A stretch of DNA of 64,000 nucleotides from MPNP01 sp026709725 (GTDB lineage Bacteria; Pseudomonadota; Alphaproteobacteria; Rhodobacterales; Rhodobacteraceae): positions 3,038,001-3,102,000 of the forward strand of contig OZ241384.1 in NCBI GenBank assembly GCA_965200805.1, in the 5' to 3' direction. Of this stretch, positions 26,613-34,978 are shown one piece after another; position 1 is the first letter of the stretch; every line of letters starts with the position of its first letter. The notes beneath the pieces are model-generated. The model made no database searches and was not told where the DNA came from. It saw only the letters and a list, made by a program, of their open reading frames with translations. The translations under genes and the position numbers were made by a program.

Positions 26613-27574
26613 TGCCCATAATCATCCCCTCCCAGTTGCCGGCCCACACGATCCTGGCCCGTGAGGGCGTGATGGTGATGTCCCGAACGCAAGCCGCAAG
26701 ACAGGATATCCGACCGCTTGAGATTGGCCTGCTGAACCTGATGCCCGACAAGCCGACGACGGAAACCCAGTTCGCAAGGCTGATCGGGGCAACACCGCTG
26801 CAGATTCGGATGACGCTGATTCGGATGACCCATCATAAATCCCGCCACACCACAGAGAAACATATGGGAGAGTTCTACAGGTCCTTCGCTGAGATCAGGG
26901 CGGACGGGCAGAAATTTGATGGACTGATCATCACCGGAGCCCCAATCGAACTGATGGACTACGAAAGTGTTGGGTATTGGGATGAGTTTTGCGAAGTGCT
27001 TGAGTGGCTGCCCGGACATATCCATGCAGCAATCGGTGTCTGCTGGGCCGGCATGGCGATGCTGTATGCCTGGCACGGTCTTTCCAAACACAGAATGCCT
27101 GCCAAGGCTTCGGGATGTTATCGGCATCGTGCGACACAACGGGGCATCCCCATTCTGCGCGGCCTCAATGATGAGTTTGTCATGCCGGTCTCCCGCTGGA
27201 CATCCCTCAGCTCCGCCGAGATTGCTGCACATGATGATCTTGAAGTGCTGATTGAGCCACTCGGTCGGGATGCCGGGATGGTTGGTCCATGTCTGGTCGC
27301 CGATTCATCCCGCCGGACCCTGATGATCATGAATCACTTCGAATACGACTGGGACACCCTGAAGAAGGAGTACGTCCGTGATCGGGAAAAAGAGGCATCA
27401 ACACCGATCCCGCGAGACTACTTCCCGGACGATGACAGCAGTAAGATCCCGCAAAACCGCTGGCGCTGCCATGGCCATCAATTTTATGGCAACTGGATCA
27501 ACGAGATCTATCAGGCAACACCCTTTGATCCGGAGGCCATCGGACAGGGTCCGGGCACCGCCCTGTGCACATGA
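26612..27574 (+). CDS. metA: Homoserine O-acyltransferase MetA, predicted acetyl-CoA type
   Basis: MetA activates homoserine in the first committed step of methionine synthesis. The 320-residue protein belongs to the MetA (class I amidotransferase-like) family: LNLMPDKPTTETQFARLIG, active-site Cys 144 in AIGVCWAGMAMLYAW, His/Glu near the end of NHFEYDWDTLKKEYVRD. The residue that sets acyl choice (Gly111 in E. coli succinyltransferase, Glu111 in acetyl-using members) is Glu 113 here, in ITGAPIELMDYE. The enzyme is therefore predicted to use acetyl-CoA despite the common succinyltransferase name. It is coupled to the upstream ATPase. Confidence 0.94.
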   Translation: MPIIIPSQLPAHTILAREGVMVMSRTQAARQDIRPLEIGLLNLMPDKPTTETQFARLIGATPLQIRMTLIRMTHHKSRHTTEKHMGEFYRSFAEIRADGQKFDGLIITGAPIELMDYESVGYWDEFCEVLEWLPGHIHAAIGVCWAGMAMLYAWHGLSKHRMPAKASGCYRHRATQRGIPILRGLNDEFVMPVSRWTSLSSAEIAAHDDLEVLIEPLGRDAGMVGPCLVADSSRRTLMIMNHFEYDWDTLKKEYVRDREKEASTPIPRDYFPDDDSSKIPQNRWRCHGHQFYGNWINEIYQATPFDPEAIGQGPGTALCT

Positions 27575-27601
27575 ATCGTGCGCGGTATCATCATGGGAAC
27601 C

Positions 27602-27990
27602 CCAGGGAGGCTCGCTCTTATTGATTGCAACTCCTGATCTTGTGATCATGCACAACTCCCGAGACCGTGACAACCGCCCATGCAGCCAAAAAGGTCGGCG
27701 TGTCACCTGCTGCACCCCATTGTCACTTCAAATCCAGGGATGCCGTGTTCGAGGAGATTTCCTGCCGTCGATTTGAAATATTCGCCGATCTGATGGAGTG
27801 TGCATACCGGAAAGCCCAGCCTTCAACCCTGACAGCCTTCGAGACCACATGTCGGGCATATCTGACCCTTGCCAACAAATATCCCGGCCACTCCATCATC
27901 ATGTTTGAATCAAGCGTTTCGCTGGTCGCCGATCCCAATGGGTTCCTCCCAACGAATCGACAGGGTGCGACACAGGATCGGCGATTGCCT
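27602..27990 (+). pseudogene. TetR/AcrR-family regulator remnant, frameshifted
   Basis: One frame gives LLIATPDLVIMHNSRDR, matching the first helix of a TetR DNA-binding domain. At about 27667 another frame takes over with VTTAHAAKKVGVSPAAPHCH, the helix-turn-helix, then FKSRDAVFEEI. A ligand-domain-like segment follows (AFETTCRAYLTLANKYPGHS, IIMFESSVSLVADPNG). After about 27990 family resemblance is lost. The helix-turn-helix normally reads GVSPAAPYRHF; here it is HCHF. The first start codon is missing. It is a decayed gene at the left edge of the second accessory segment. Confidence 0.6.
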
Positions 27991-28413
27991 CCAGTGGTTG
28001 ATCTCGGGGGGACTCTTCCGGGCCTGTCCCGAAAGAGGTCGGGACCAGACAGAAGAATCAGCCCCTTGCGGAGAGGGGTTTCCCGATCTGGAAGGACATC
28101 GTTTTGGGATATGTGGCCGCTGTCATGATCGCATGCCACCCGTCGCGTGGAAACGACCGGAAGCCAGCCTCTGGAGCGGTGCGGGAGGACATCGGATTCC
28201 ATGTCGCACTTTGCACCTTTGTTGGGACGAAGCCGATGATCGTCAGCCGCTGGCCCGCCTCTTGCCAATCCGGGATAGGACCCCTATCCTGGGTGAAATA
28301 CCGCTTGCTAGGGAGAGACACCTTGCCCGCGCTGCTGCGTCGTCACCGCACTGCCATCGCCACCCTCTCCATGGCCCGACCCGTGACCTTTCCCCGGCCC
28401 TCGGTCCCCGGAC
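27991..28413. other. Degenerate stretch between TetR remnant and GC-rich hypothetical gene
   Basis: About 420 bases. No frame is recognisable; it includes the palindromic module at 28263-28320. It may contain the decayed C-terminal half of the TetR gene. Confidence 0.3.
28263..28320 (+). promoter_or_regulatory. Palindromic upstream module, copy 1
   Basis: The order is TGCCAATCCGG (28263), a perfect inverted repeat GGATAGG-ACC-CCTATCC (28273-28289), CCTGGGT (28288) and AGGGAGAGACA (28310). The same elements occur in the same order at 30222-30292, with the same 25-base distance between the first element and CCTGGGT. This looks like an operator or promoter unit of a repeated cassette. Confidence 0.5.
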
Positions 28414-28614
28414 ATGCCCCTTGACCGTGCGGCCGCCCGGCAGGAGTTCGCCCGCCTGGTGCGGGCAGGCGGTGCCCGCCGCACCGATCGGGTCCCGACC
28501 CGCGAGGACCTCTTTGCCCGCTGGCACTGGGACATGGAGCAGGCCCTCACCCGGGCCGGTCAGGATCCGCAGGCTGCGGATGTCGGGCGCCACAGTTCCC
28601 TGATCCGTGGCTAG
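28414..28614 (+). CDS. Hypothetical 66-residue protein, GC-rich, possibly interrupted
   Basis: Starts at ATG and reads MPLDRAAARQEFARLVRAGG with a RWHWDMEQALTRAG segment. The composition is regular and protein-like, with high GC at third positions, unlike the surrounding core genes, which suggests acquisition. After the TAG stop at 28612 the same frame stays open to 28830, including RLRYAPMPLAWFDTPASRHV. The two halves may therefore be one gene split by a nonsense mutation, or two genes. No family was recognised. It precedes the AbiEii-type cassette and follows palindromic module copy 1. Confidence 0.4.
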   Translation: MPLDRAAARQEFARLVRAGGARRTDRVPTREDLFARWHWDMEQALTRAGQDPQAADVGRHSSLIRG

Positions 28615-28830
28615 GGCCCCTGCCGACCCTGGTCGGACGGGCAGCCCCTCGAGAAACGCCTCCGGTACGCACCGATGCCGCTGGCTTGGTTCGACACACC
28701 GGCCAGCCGGCATGTCTTTGTCCCGCCCGATCCCGCGCATCGGTTTCTGGCGGCCCTGGCGGCCAGCCACCTGGCGGGCTATGCGGACCGCCCGTCGGGG
28801 CCCGCTCTCTACCGCCGGGGATTATATTGA
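28615..28830 (+). pseudogene. Same-frame continuation of the 28414 gene after a TAG stop
   Basis: The open segment (possible ATG at 28675) reads RLRYAPMPLAWFDTPASRHV, then FVPPDPAHRFLAALAASHLA. It lies directly downstream of, and in phase with, the 28414 gene. The regular composition argues for former coding. It could also be a separate small gene starting at 28675. No family was recognised. Confidence 0.35.
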
Positions 28831-28933
28831 TTGGTTGACAGAATCTAAATTAGTTCAAAAGAATCAGTTTTTTATATTGAATTATGCCAAACACTCTATC
28901 GATCCATCAAGTAATTGAATATCATTGGGTATT

Positions 28934-28961
28934 TTGAGTAATGTCAACTCATGTGTATAAT
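28934..28961 (+). promoter_or_regulatory. Sigma-70-like promoter for the AbiEii-type cassette
   Basis: TTGAGT (28934-28939), a 16-base spacer ending TGTG, and a perfect TATAAT (28956-28961), inside a short AT-rich island. Transcription would start about 28968, only a few bases before the ATG at 28976. Confidence 0.6.
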
Positions 28962-28975
28962 CCCCCTACCGCCAG

Positions 28976-29216
28976 ATGACGGACGGGATGACAGGCGAGC
29001 GCGAGCGGGCCGTCATGGCGGAATTGCTCAGTGCCCTCCGGGAGGAGGACTACCCGCAGCTGCGCCGCCGGGACGCCCTGAGCGTCTGGCACATTGCGCG
29101 CGCCGTGCACGCCTGCGGGGTTGCGGGGTGCCCTGTCACACTGGCTCAACCAGTTCGCAGAGCGTCCCCCCGGGTGGCGGGGCCGCGTCCCCGGCCAGTC
29201 CCCATGCGACCTGTGA
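28976..29216 (+). pseudogene. Small upstream partner of the AbiEii-type toxin, frameshifted
   Basis: From the ATG at 28976 the frame reads ERERAVMAELLSALREEDYP, then LSVWHIARAVHACG. At about 29115 an extra G in a GGGG tract moves the natural continuation to another frame, LRGALSHWLNQFAERPPGWR, which ends at a TGA (29214-29216). That TGA overlaps the toxin ATG at 29204, the arrangement expected of a coupled antitoxin-toxin pair. Without correction the frame runs straight into the toxin and creates a false fusion. It would be an antitoxin by position only; no family was recognised. Confidence 0.5.
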
Positions 29217-29906
29217 TAATCCGCCCGCCAGCGGACCGCATCCTGGCCCGGGTGGCCCCGGACCTGCACCGAATCGGGATCACGGATGCCCTCAGGATCG
29301 GTGGCGACACCGCCCTTGCCGCCCGCTGGAACCACCGGTGCAGCACCGACATCGACATGGTGATGACACCCGAGTTCTTCCGCGCCGCCGCCGCACCTTT
29401 GACCCGCTTGCTGCAAGCGCATCCCGGGACCCAGATTCGCCAGGGCCAGGGCTGGCTCAACGCCATGGTACCGGACGGAGACTTCAGCATCATGACGGCC
29501 GAGGCACTGCTCGCTGATGACGGACCGCCGGAGCGTGAGTCAGTGTTCGGTCTGGCCCTTGAGTCCACCGCCCAGATCCTCGCCCGGAAGCTGCGGTACC
29601 GGATGTGGGGAAACGGCGAGTTTGTCGCCCGTGATCTCTACGATCTTTGTACCGGGGCCGTGCGCGACCCGGCCGCTGTCGCCAGGGCCCTGGGTGTGCT
29701 TGATCCCTGTGCCCGGACCGCCCCTGGCGGACGAAATCGCCCGCCTCGGACCCCGGGTGGCTCAGATGGGCCGGGCCCTGACCGCTGTCGACCATCCCGA
29801 ATGGCTGGTTGATCTGGGTGCCGCCGCAGCGCGTCTGATCGCAGAGGGACCCGATCCCGACGACAGTCCCGCCCCGGTCGACGCCAGCCCCTCTCCGGAC
29901 TTCTGA
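29204..29906 (+). pseudogene. AbiEii/AbiGii-type nucleotidyltransferase toxin, frameshifted near the C-terminus
   Basis: The nucleotidyltransferase signature is DALRIGGDTALAARWNHRCS followed by TDIDMVM (GG...LA.R..HR.S.DiD), as in AbiEii toxins of type IV toxin-antitoxin systems. ILARKLRYRM and RDLYDL are further conserved blocks. At about 29705 the frame runs out of phase: the continuation LADEIARLGPRVAQMGRALT lies in another frame and ends at 29906. The usual GGT reads GGD here, which may also matter. A decayed phage-defence-type toxin is the best reading. It is coupled to the small upstream partner. Confidence 0.7.
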
Positions 29907-30888
29907 GCTCGGTTGCCGTTTGCTGAAAACCGGCCTGGCCCGCCGCCTCTCCACCAGGCGCCCTGGCCAACCGCCGGGTCAGGATCCGCGGCGGCGGGCC
30001 CAATGGCGACTCATGAGGGCAATCAGCGCGAAGGGATCATGGACGGGCTGGATGTCCAGATCCTCCTGCGGTTGATGAGGCGGGGCCGGCCCGGAGATGG
30101 TCCGGCTCAATGGTCCCAGGCGGGGTGAGCCCGTCACCGTGCGCGATTGTTTCCTCCTGCCACCCCGGTGACTTGACCGGAGTCGGGATTCTGGAGCCCG
30201 GGTCCGGTGCCACCCACCCCCTGCCAATCCGGTGTCCGATCTCTACCCTGGGTAGGAGATCTCTTGTTGAGAGACCGCCCCAGGGAGAGACATGCATCTT
30301 GAGGAGAGATACGATGGACCCCGCGCGGATCCCCGCACCGCACCGGGCTTTCCGGCGGTATGCCCGCACCCGCCTCGCCCGTGTCTGGACATGGCCTGGC
30401 GGGATCTCAAGCGGGTGGGTCGCAATGCGGAAGAGTCGACACCCCTCGGCATTGGCACCACATTTGAGCGGTAGCCCATTGCGACTCCATGACACCCCGA
30501 CACATCGCCCGCAAGGTCCAGGGCGTTGTCGCTGCAGGTGCAGCGGAACGCGGAAATTTTGTGAACCAACGATGACACCGGTGCCCCCAAGGACCGTTGT
30601 TCGTCCACATGGCCGCAGATCTCGATGAATTGCAGCACGAACCAAGATCCGATCTGTCACCGACACGCAAAGCCGCGAATATGCCGAGGCGATTTTCAAG
30701 GACAGTCGGAACCGTTCCTTCATCGGAGTTGTCATCGGTCAGTTTTTGCTGATACCGCTTGCTCCGGTCCACATTTACCACCTGCTGTCAAATAACAGTC
30801 AAATAAAATTCGTGATGCTAATATTATTATAAATCAATATATTAAATTAATTTCATGAGCACATAGCGGTACCCGTGACAGGAAATTG
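29907..30888. other. Mixed-composition stretch between toxin remnant and AlbA-type remnant
   Basis: About 980 bases. It contains palindromic module copy 2 (30222-30292), a possible 60-residue frame at 30292 with no recognised family, several incoherent frames on both strands, and an AT-rich tail (30790-30870) with GTCAAATAAAAT direct repeats. I could not support any gene. Confidence 0.35.
30222..30292 (+). promoter_or_regulatory. Palindromic upstream module, copy 2
   Basis: TGCCAATCCGG (30222-30232), an imperfect inverted repeat ATCTCTACCC-TG-GGTAGGAGAT (30239-30260), CCTGGGT (30247) and AGGGAGAGACA (30282-30292). It matches copy 1 at 28263 in element order and first spacing. Confidence 0.5.
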
Positions 30889-30899
30889 TCAAATAAAAT
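30787..30899. repeat. Direct repeats GTCAAATAA(AAT)
   Basis: GTCAAATAA at 30787-30795, then GTCAAATAAAAT at 30798-30809 and again at 30888-30899. The last copy overlaps the 3' end of the AlbA-type remnant. The 78 bases between the last two copies are strongly AT-rich. Confidence 0.6.
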
Positions 30900-31510
30900 G
30901 CCCATCTCTATTTTCAGCCGGAGCCGCCCAGAACGGCAGATAGGCACGGCTCCGAGGCCCAGCCGCCACACTTTCGACAACGATGACACCAGCCTCAAGA
31001 GCGTCACCAAGAAGGCGTGAGACGATGGCGGAGTTGGCGCTCAATATCCCAAACCGCTGACGCAATGTTGCGTTGGTCGTTTTCTCGCCCAGGATGGAGT
31101 TCAGGCATGAATGCTGATGAACTGCACGATTTCTATCTGTTCTGGACATCTCCTTGAAGTCTTTGCTTGCAAAGACCGTCACCCGTGTTGCGCCGGACGG
31201 CGTTTCAAACAGCGGTGGAGGCAGTTGAGCGATTTCAATGGCGAGCATTGCCTTGTCAATTCCGCTTCCGCGTTCCTCGCAGATACCGAAACGCCGCATC
31301 AGGGCCGCCATGGTTTCGTTCCGTGAACGCGGTGGGGCATCAATCATTCTCTCCGCCGCAACCAGCGATTCGCCGGGATTCGAGATCTCCACGCGGTCAG
31401 CAAATACTTCCACCATCGGCCCTGCGCCGGTCACGGCAAGATCTTGGTGAATGAGCATGTTGGCAATGAAGTCGCTGATTGGGGGTTTCTCCGAATGCTT
31501 GCGTCATTGG
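30889..31510 (-). pseudogene. C-terminal half of an AlbA_2/Schlafen-type ATP-binding protein
   Basis: The frame has MLIHQDLAVTGAGPMVEVFA, DRVEISNPGESLVAAERMID, RNETMAALMRRFGICEERGS and GIDKAMLAIEIAQLPPPLFE. These are the hallmark blocks of RecG-like ATP-binding proteins with an AlbA_2 DNA-binding N-terminal domain. A winged-helix-like tail follows. In-frame family-like sequence extends upstream to about 31510 (PPISDFIAN), but the N-terminal AlbA_2 domain is missing, replaced by the bpt gene on the other strand. It is a truncated accessory gene marking the right edge of the segment. Confidence 0.75.
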
Positions 31511-31533
31511 GGAATCTTTGCCAGCATGGGCGC

Positions 31534-32310
31534 ATGAATGCTGCTGTCGACGATCTTGAATTTCACCTGACCGGGGAGATGGCCTGTCCCTATCTGCCCG
31601 GACAGCGGCAGCGTCTCATCTGGACAGGGATTCCCGATGATGCCCTCCCGGCCTATGCAGCGCTGACGGATTTCGGATTCCGCCGATCAGGCGCATTCCT
31701 GTACGCCAGCATCTGCCGCAGCTGCACTGCATGCATACCGGTCCGCATCCGTGTCGGGGACTTCGTCCACACGCGCCGGCAGAGGCGGATCGTGCGGAGG
31801 AACCGGGGGCTGCGGCGCATCATTGGGAGGCCGGCGGTCAGGGACGGGGACTGGCGGCTGTTTGCGTCGTATGTTGCCGCGCGCCACCCGGGCGGGCTTA
31901 TGGATGCCATGACCCGTGACGACTACCGCCGGATGCTGGAGGATGCGCCCGAACCCTGCCGGATGATCCGCTATGTCGACATGAGGGCGGGGGGCGGGGG
32001 GCGGATCCGGTCGATCGCCCTCACCGACATTCTCCCCGACGGCCTGTCGATGTGCTATTCCTGCTTCGCGCCTGAGGCGCAGTGCCATTCACCCGGCATC
32101 CACATGATCCTCGATCATGTCGCGCTGGCCCGTGACCTCGACCTTGACTATGTCTATCTTGGCTACTGGATCAGGGACTGCGCCAGGATGTCCTACAAGT
32201 CCGAATTCACGGCCCTTGAATACAACCGCGACGGTGAATGGCATCGCGGGCCGGAAGACACCGGTGGCGACGGGCCGCCGGATGGCAGCGTGCCGGATGC
32301 CGGCCCTTGA
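31534..32310 (+). CDS. bpt: Aspartate/glutamate leucyltransferase (Bpt), N-degron pathway
   Basis: Bpt transfers leucine from leucyl-tRNA to N-terminal Asp or Glu of proteins, marking them for ClpAP degradation. The 258-residue product matches the family: CPYLPGQRQRLIWTGIPDDA, GFRRSGAFLYASICRSCTAC (conserved cysteine pair), IPVRIRVGDF, YVYLGYWIRDCARMSYKSEF and an LEYNRDGEWHR end. The start is the ATG at 31534; the frame is open further up but unlike the family, and it overlaps the AlbA-type remnant on the other strand. Confidence 0.93.
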   Translation: MNAAVDDLEFHLTGEMACPYLPGQRQRLIWTGIPDDALPAYAALTDFGFRRSGAFLYASICRSCTACIPVRIRVGDFVHTRRQRRIVRRNRGLRRIIGRPAVRDGDWRLFASYVAARHPGGLMDAMTRDDYRRMLEDAPEPCRMIRYVDMRAGGGGRIRSIALTDILPDGLSMCYSCFAPEAQCHSPGIHMILDHVALARDLDLDYVYLGYWIRDCARMSYKSEFTALEYNRDGEWHRGPEDTGGDGPPDGSVPDAGP

Positions 32311-32529
32311 CGGTGACGCCCGGCGCGAACGGCGACACGCTCCGCCCTGCCGGGCGGCGGGTCCGCTGCCCGGGTCGGGGGCGTTGCTTTTGATGGTGCG
32401 GCAAGCCCGGCTTGACAGGCTGAAAGTGCATGGTAATGCCCGTGCTTCATTGATCAGACCGATATCCGCAGCCCGGAGCAATGCACCGGAGCGGTTTGAG
32501 GGTCATATGTCTGTTGCACAGGATCGTAT

Positions 32530-34308
32530 GTGGTGATGCCCAAACAGACTGAAACCGACAGCACGATGATGTCAGGTGCGGAGATCGTTGTCCAGGCTCT
32601 CAAGGATAATGATGTCGAAACTGTCTTTGGTTATCCCGGCGGGGCGATCCTGCCCATCTACGACGCGATCTTCAAGCAGAACGAAATCGTCCATTATCTT
32701 GTTCGGCACGAACAGGGCGCTGTTCATGCCGCTGAGGGCTATGCCCGTTCGACCGGTAAACCGGGTGTGGTTCTGGTCACCTCCGGTCCGGGTGCCACCA
32801 ATGCCGTAACAGGACTGACCGATGCCCTGATGGATTCCATTCCGGTTGTGGTGCTTTCCGGGCAGGTCCCAACCTTCATGATCGGCAATGATGCTTTTCA
32901 GGAGGCCGATACGGTCGGGATTACGCGCCCATGCACCAAGCACAACTGGCTGGTGAAGGAAACGGACCGTCTGGCGGGTGCAATCCATCAGGCATTCCAT
33001 GTTGCCACCCATGGCCGGCCCGGCCCTGTCCTTGTCGATATCCCCAAGGATGTCCAATTTGCTCTGGGTCACTACACCCCTCCCCCGCAAAGCCAGTCCT
33101 ATCAGCCTCAAACCAGGGGTGAGCCACGGGCTGTTTCCAGGCTGGTCCAGTTGATTGAAGGAGCCGAGCGCCCCATCGTCTACACAGGTGGAGGCATCAT
33201 CAATTCCGGAAGACGCGCTTCGGTGCTGTTGCGGGAGCTGGTTGATGAGACAGGCTTCCCGATCACCTCAACGCTCATGGGACTTGGTGCCTACCCGGCA
33301 TCAGGCAGGCACTGGGTTGGCATGCTTGGCATGCATGGCACCTATGAAGCCAACATGGCCATGTACGAATGTGATCTCATGATCAATATCGGCGCACGTT
33401 TCGATGATCGCATCACAGGCCGGGTGAGTGATTTCAGCCCGGGGTCGTTCAAGGTTCATATTGATATCGACAAGTCGTCAATCAACAAGGCAATTCCCAC
33501 GGAGTTGCCGATTATCGGTGATGCCGCAGAGATCTTGTCAGCAGTCCTGGCAGAGTGGCGCGGGCGCGGCTCAAAAACCAATGCGCGCGCTGTCGGCAAC
33601 TGGCACGAGAAGATTGTCGAATGGCGCAGCCGGGACTGTCTGGCCTACCGACAATCCGAGACAGCCCTGAAACCGCAATACGCAATCCAGCGTCTTGAGG
33701 CCCTGACCGTTGATCAGGACCGCTACATCACAACCGATGTCGGCCAGCATCAAATGTGGGCAGCGCAGTTCATGACATTCGAGGACCCCAATCGCTGGAT
33801 GACCTCGGGGGGTCTGGGAACCATGGGGTATGGCCTGCCGGCCTCAATCGGTGTCCAGGTTGCCCATCCGGATGCGCTGGTTATCAATGTTGCCGGTGAT
33901 GCCAGCTGGCTGATGAACATGCAGGAGATGGGAACTGCTGTGCAGTACAAACTGCCGGTCAAGCAGTTCATCATCAACAACAAGCGCCTGGGCATGGTTC
34001 GCCAGTGGCAGGAATTGCTGCATGGCTCTCGCTACAGCCACTCCTGGTCTGAAGCCCTTCCCGACTTTGTCAAACTCGCGGAAGCCTTTGGCTGTCTCGG
34101 TTTGGCAGTGGACTCGCCTGCAGAACTCGATGACACGATCATGGCAATGGTCGGGCATGACGGCCCCGTCATTGTCGATTGCCAGGTTGAAAAGCACGAG
34201 AACTGCTTCCCCATGATTCCTTCCGGGGAGCCGCATAACAAAATGATCTTTGCTTCTGATGTCGAGGACCGTTCCGTTTCTGCGGACGAAGGTTCAGTTC
34301 TGGTCTAG
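32530..34308 (+). CDS. ilvB: Acetolactate synthase large subunit
   Basis: The large subunit is a ThDP-dependent enzyme that forms acetolactate or acetohydroxybutyrate in valine, leucine and isoleucine synthesis. The 592-residue chain has VFGYPGGAILPIYDAI, RHEQGAVHAAEGYARSTGKP (activating Glu), SGPGATNAVTGLTDA, and the C-terminal ThDP/Mg motif GDASWLMNMQEM...IINNKRLGMVRQWQE. The start could be the GTG at 32530 or the ATG at 32536; an AGGAT ribosome site six bases before the GTG slightly favours it. It pairs with ilvH 22 bases downstream. Confidence 0.97.
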   Translation: MVMPKQTETDSTMMSGAEIVVQALKDNDVETVFGYPGGAILPIYDAIFKQNEIVHYLVRHEQGAVHAAEGYARSTGKPGVVLVTSGPGATNAVTGLTDALMDSIPVVVLSGQVPTFMIGNDAFQEADTVGITRPCTKHNWLVKETDRLAGAIHQAFHVATHGRPGPVLVDIPKDVQFALGHYTPPPQSQSYQPQTRGEPRAVSRLVQLIEGAERPIVYTGGGIINSGRRASVLLRELVDETGFPITSTLMGLGAYPASGRHWVGMLGMHGTYEANMAMYECDLMINIGARFDDRITGRVSDFSPGSFKVHIDIDKSSINKAIPTELPIIGDAAEILSAVLAEWRGRGSKTNARAVGNWHEKIVEWRSRDCLAYRQSETALKPQYAIQRLEALTVDQDRYITTDVGQHQMWAAQFMTFEDPNRWMTSGGLGTMGYGLPASIGVQVAHPDALVINVAGDASWLMNMQEMGTAVQYKLPVKQFIINNKRLGMVRQWQELLHGSRYSHSWSEALPDFVKLAEAFGCLGLAVDSPAELDDTIMAMVGHDGPVIVDCQVEKHENCFPMIPSGEPHNKMIFASDVEDRSVSADEGSVLV

Positions 34309-34330
34309 TCTTCAGATTCGGTGATATGGC

Positions 34331-34978
34331 ATGAACGCGCTCAAACTCAAGGACGGCACTTCAAGAAAATCCGCCTATGATCTCAGGGACACCAGACATG
34401 GGCGTGAGCAGGTTCATACACTGATTGTTGTTGTCGATAATGAAGCGGGTGTCCTCGCACGGGTCATCGGTCTTTTTTCCGCCCGGGGCTACAATATTGA
34501 AAGCCTGACGGTGGCTGAAGTTGACCATCAGGGTCACCAGTCGCGGATCACGATTGTCACCTCAGGCTCCCAGAACGTTATTGAGCAGATCATGGCCCAG
34601 CTCGACCGGATGATCCCTGTTCATGAAGTCTATGACCTGTCCGGTGAAGGTCCTGCTGTCGAACGTGAACTGGCTCTTCTCAAGGTCAGGGGTCAGGGGA
34701 ACAATCGGGTGGAGGCGTTGCGGCTGGCGGACATCTTTCGAGCCAGGGTTGTCGATTCAACCATCGAGAGCTTTATCTTCGAGATCACGGGGACAACCGA
34801 AAAGATTGATGCATTTACCGATCTCATGCGCCCCCTTGGGTTGATTGAAATTGCCCGCACAGGCATTGCCGGCATGTCCCGTGGCCAGCACAGCGGGCCA
34901 TGGGGTGAGACCGGCCGGGTCGCATGGAGCGGGTCCGCCGCAGAGGATGATCCTGTGGAGGAGAGCAGCGGCCCGTGA
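34331..34978 (+). CDS. ilvH: Acetolactate synthase small (regulatory) subunit
   Basis: The small subunit binds valine through an ACT domain and activates IlvB. The 215-residue protein has the ACT motif HTLIVVVDNEAGVLARVIGL (residues about 29-48), FSARGYNIESLTVAEVDHQG, and the C-terminal domain LADIFRARVVDSTIESFIFE. Length is slightly above the usual 160-190 residues because of an extended N-terminus and a Gly/Ser/Glu-rich tail. It forms the ilvBH operon. It faces nrdJ tail to tail across 174 bases. Confidence 0.96.
   Translation: MNALKLKDGTSRKSAYDLRDTRHGREQVHTLIVVVDNEAGVLARVIGLFSARGYNIESLTVAEVDHQGHQSRITIVTSGSQNVIEQIMAQLDRMIPVHEVYDLSGEGPAVERELALLKVRGQGNNRVEALRLADIFRARVVDSTIESFIFEITGTTEKIDAFTDLMRPLGLIEIARTGIAGMSRGQHSGPWGETGRVAWSGSAAEDDPVEESSGP

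Noticed and set aside
28243..28770. 175-residue minus-strand frame
   Set aside because: It runs antisense to the better-supported 28414 gene, with no recognisable family.
28976..29812. A single 278-residue fusion protein (helical N-terminal part plus nucleotidyltransferase)
   Set aside because: The continuation LRGALSHWLNQFAERPP in another frame and its TGA overlap with the ATG at 29204 argue for two genes joined by a frameshift.
30037..30735. 232-residue minus-strand frame
   Set aside because: Incoherent composition and no motif; it crosses the palindromic module copy 2.
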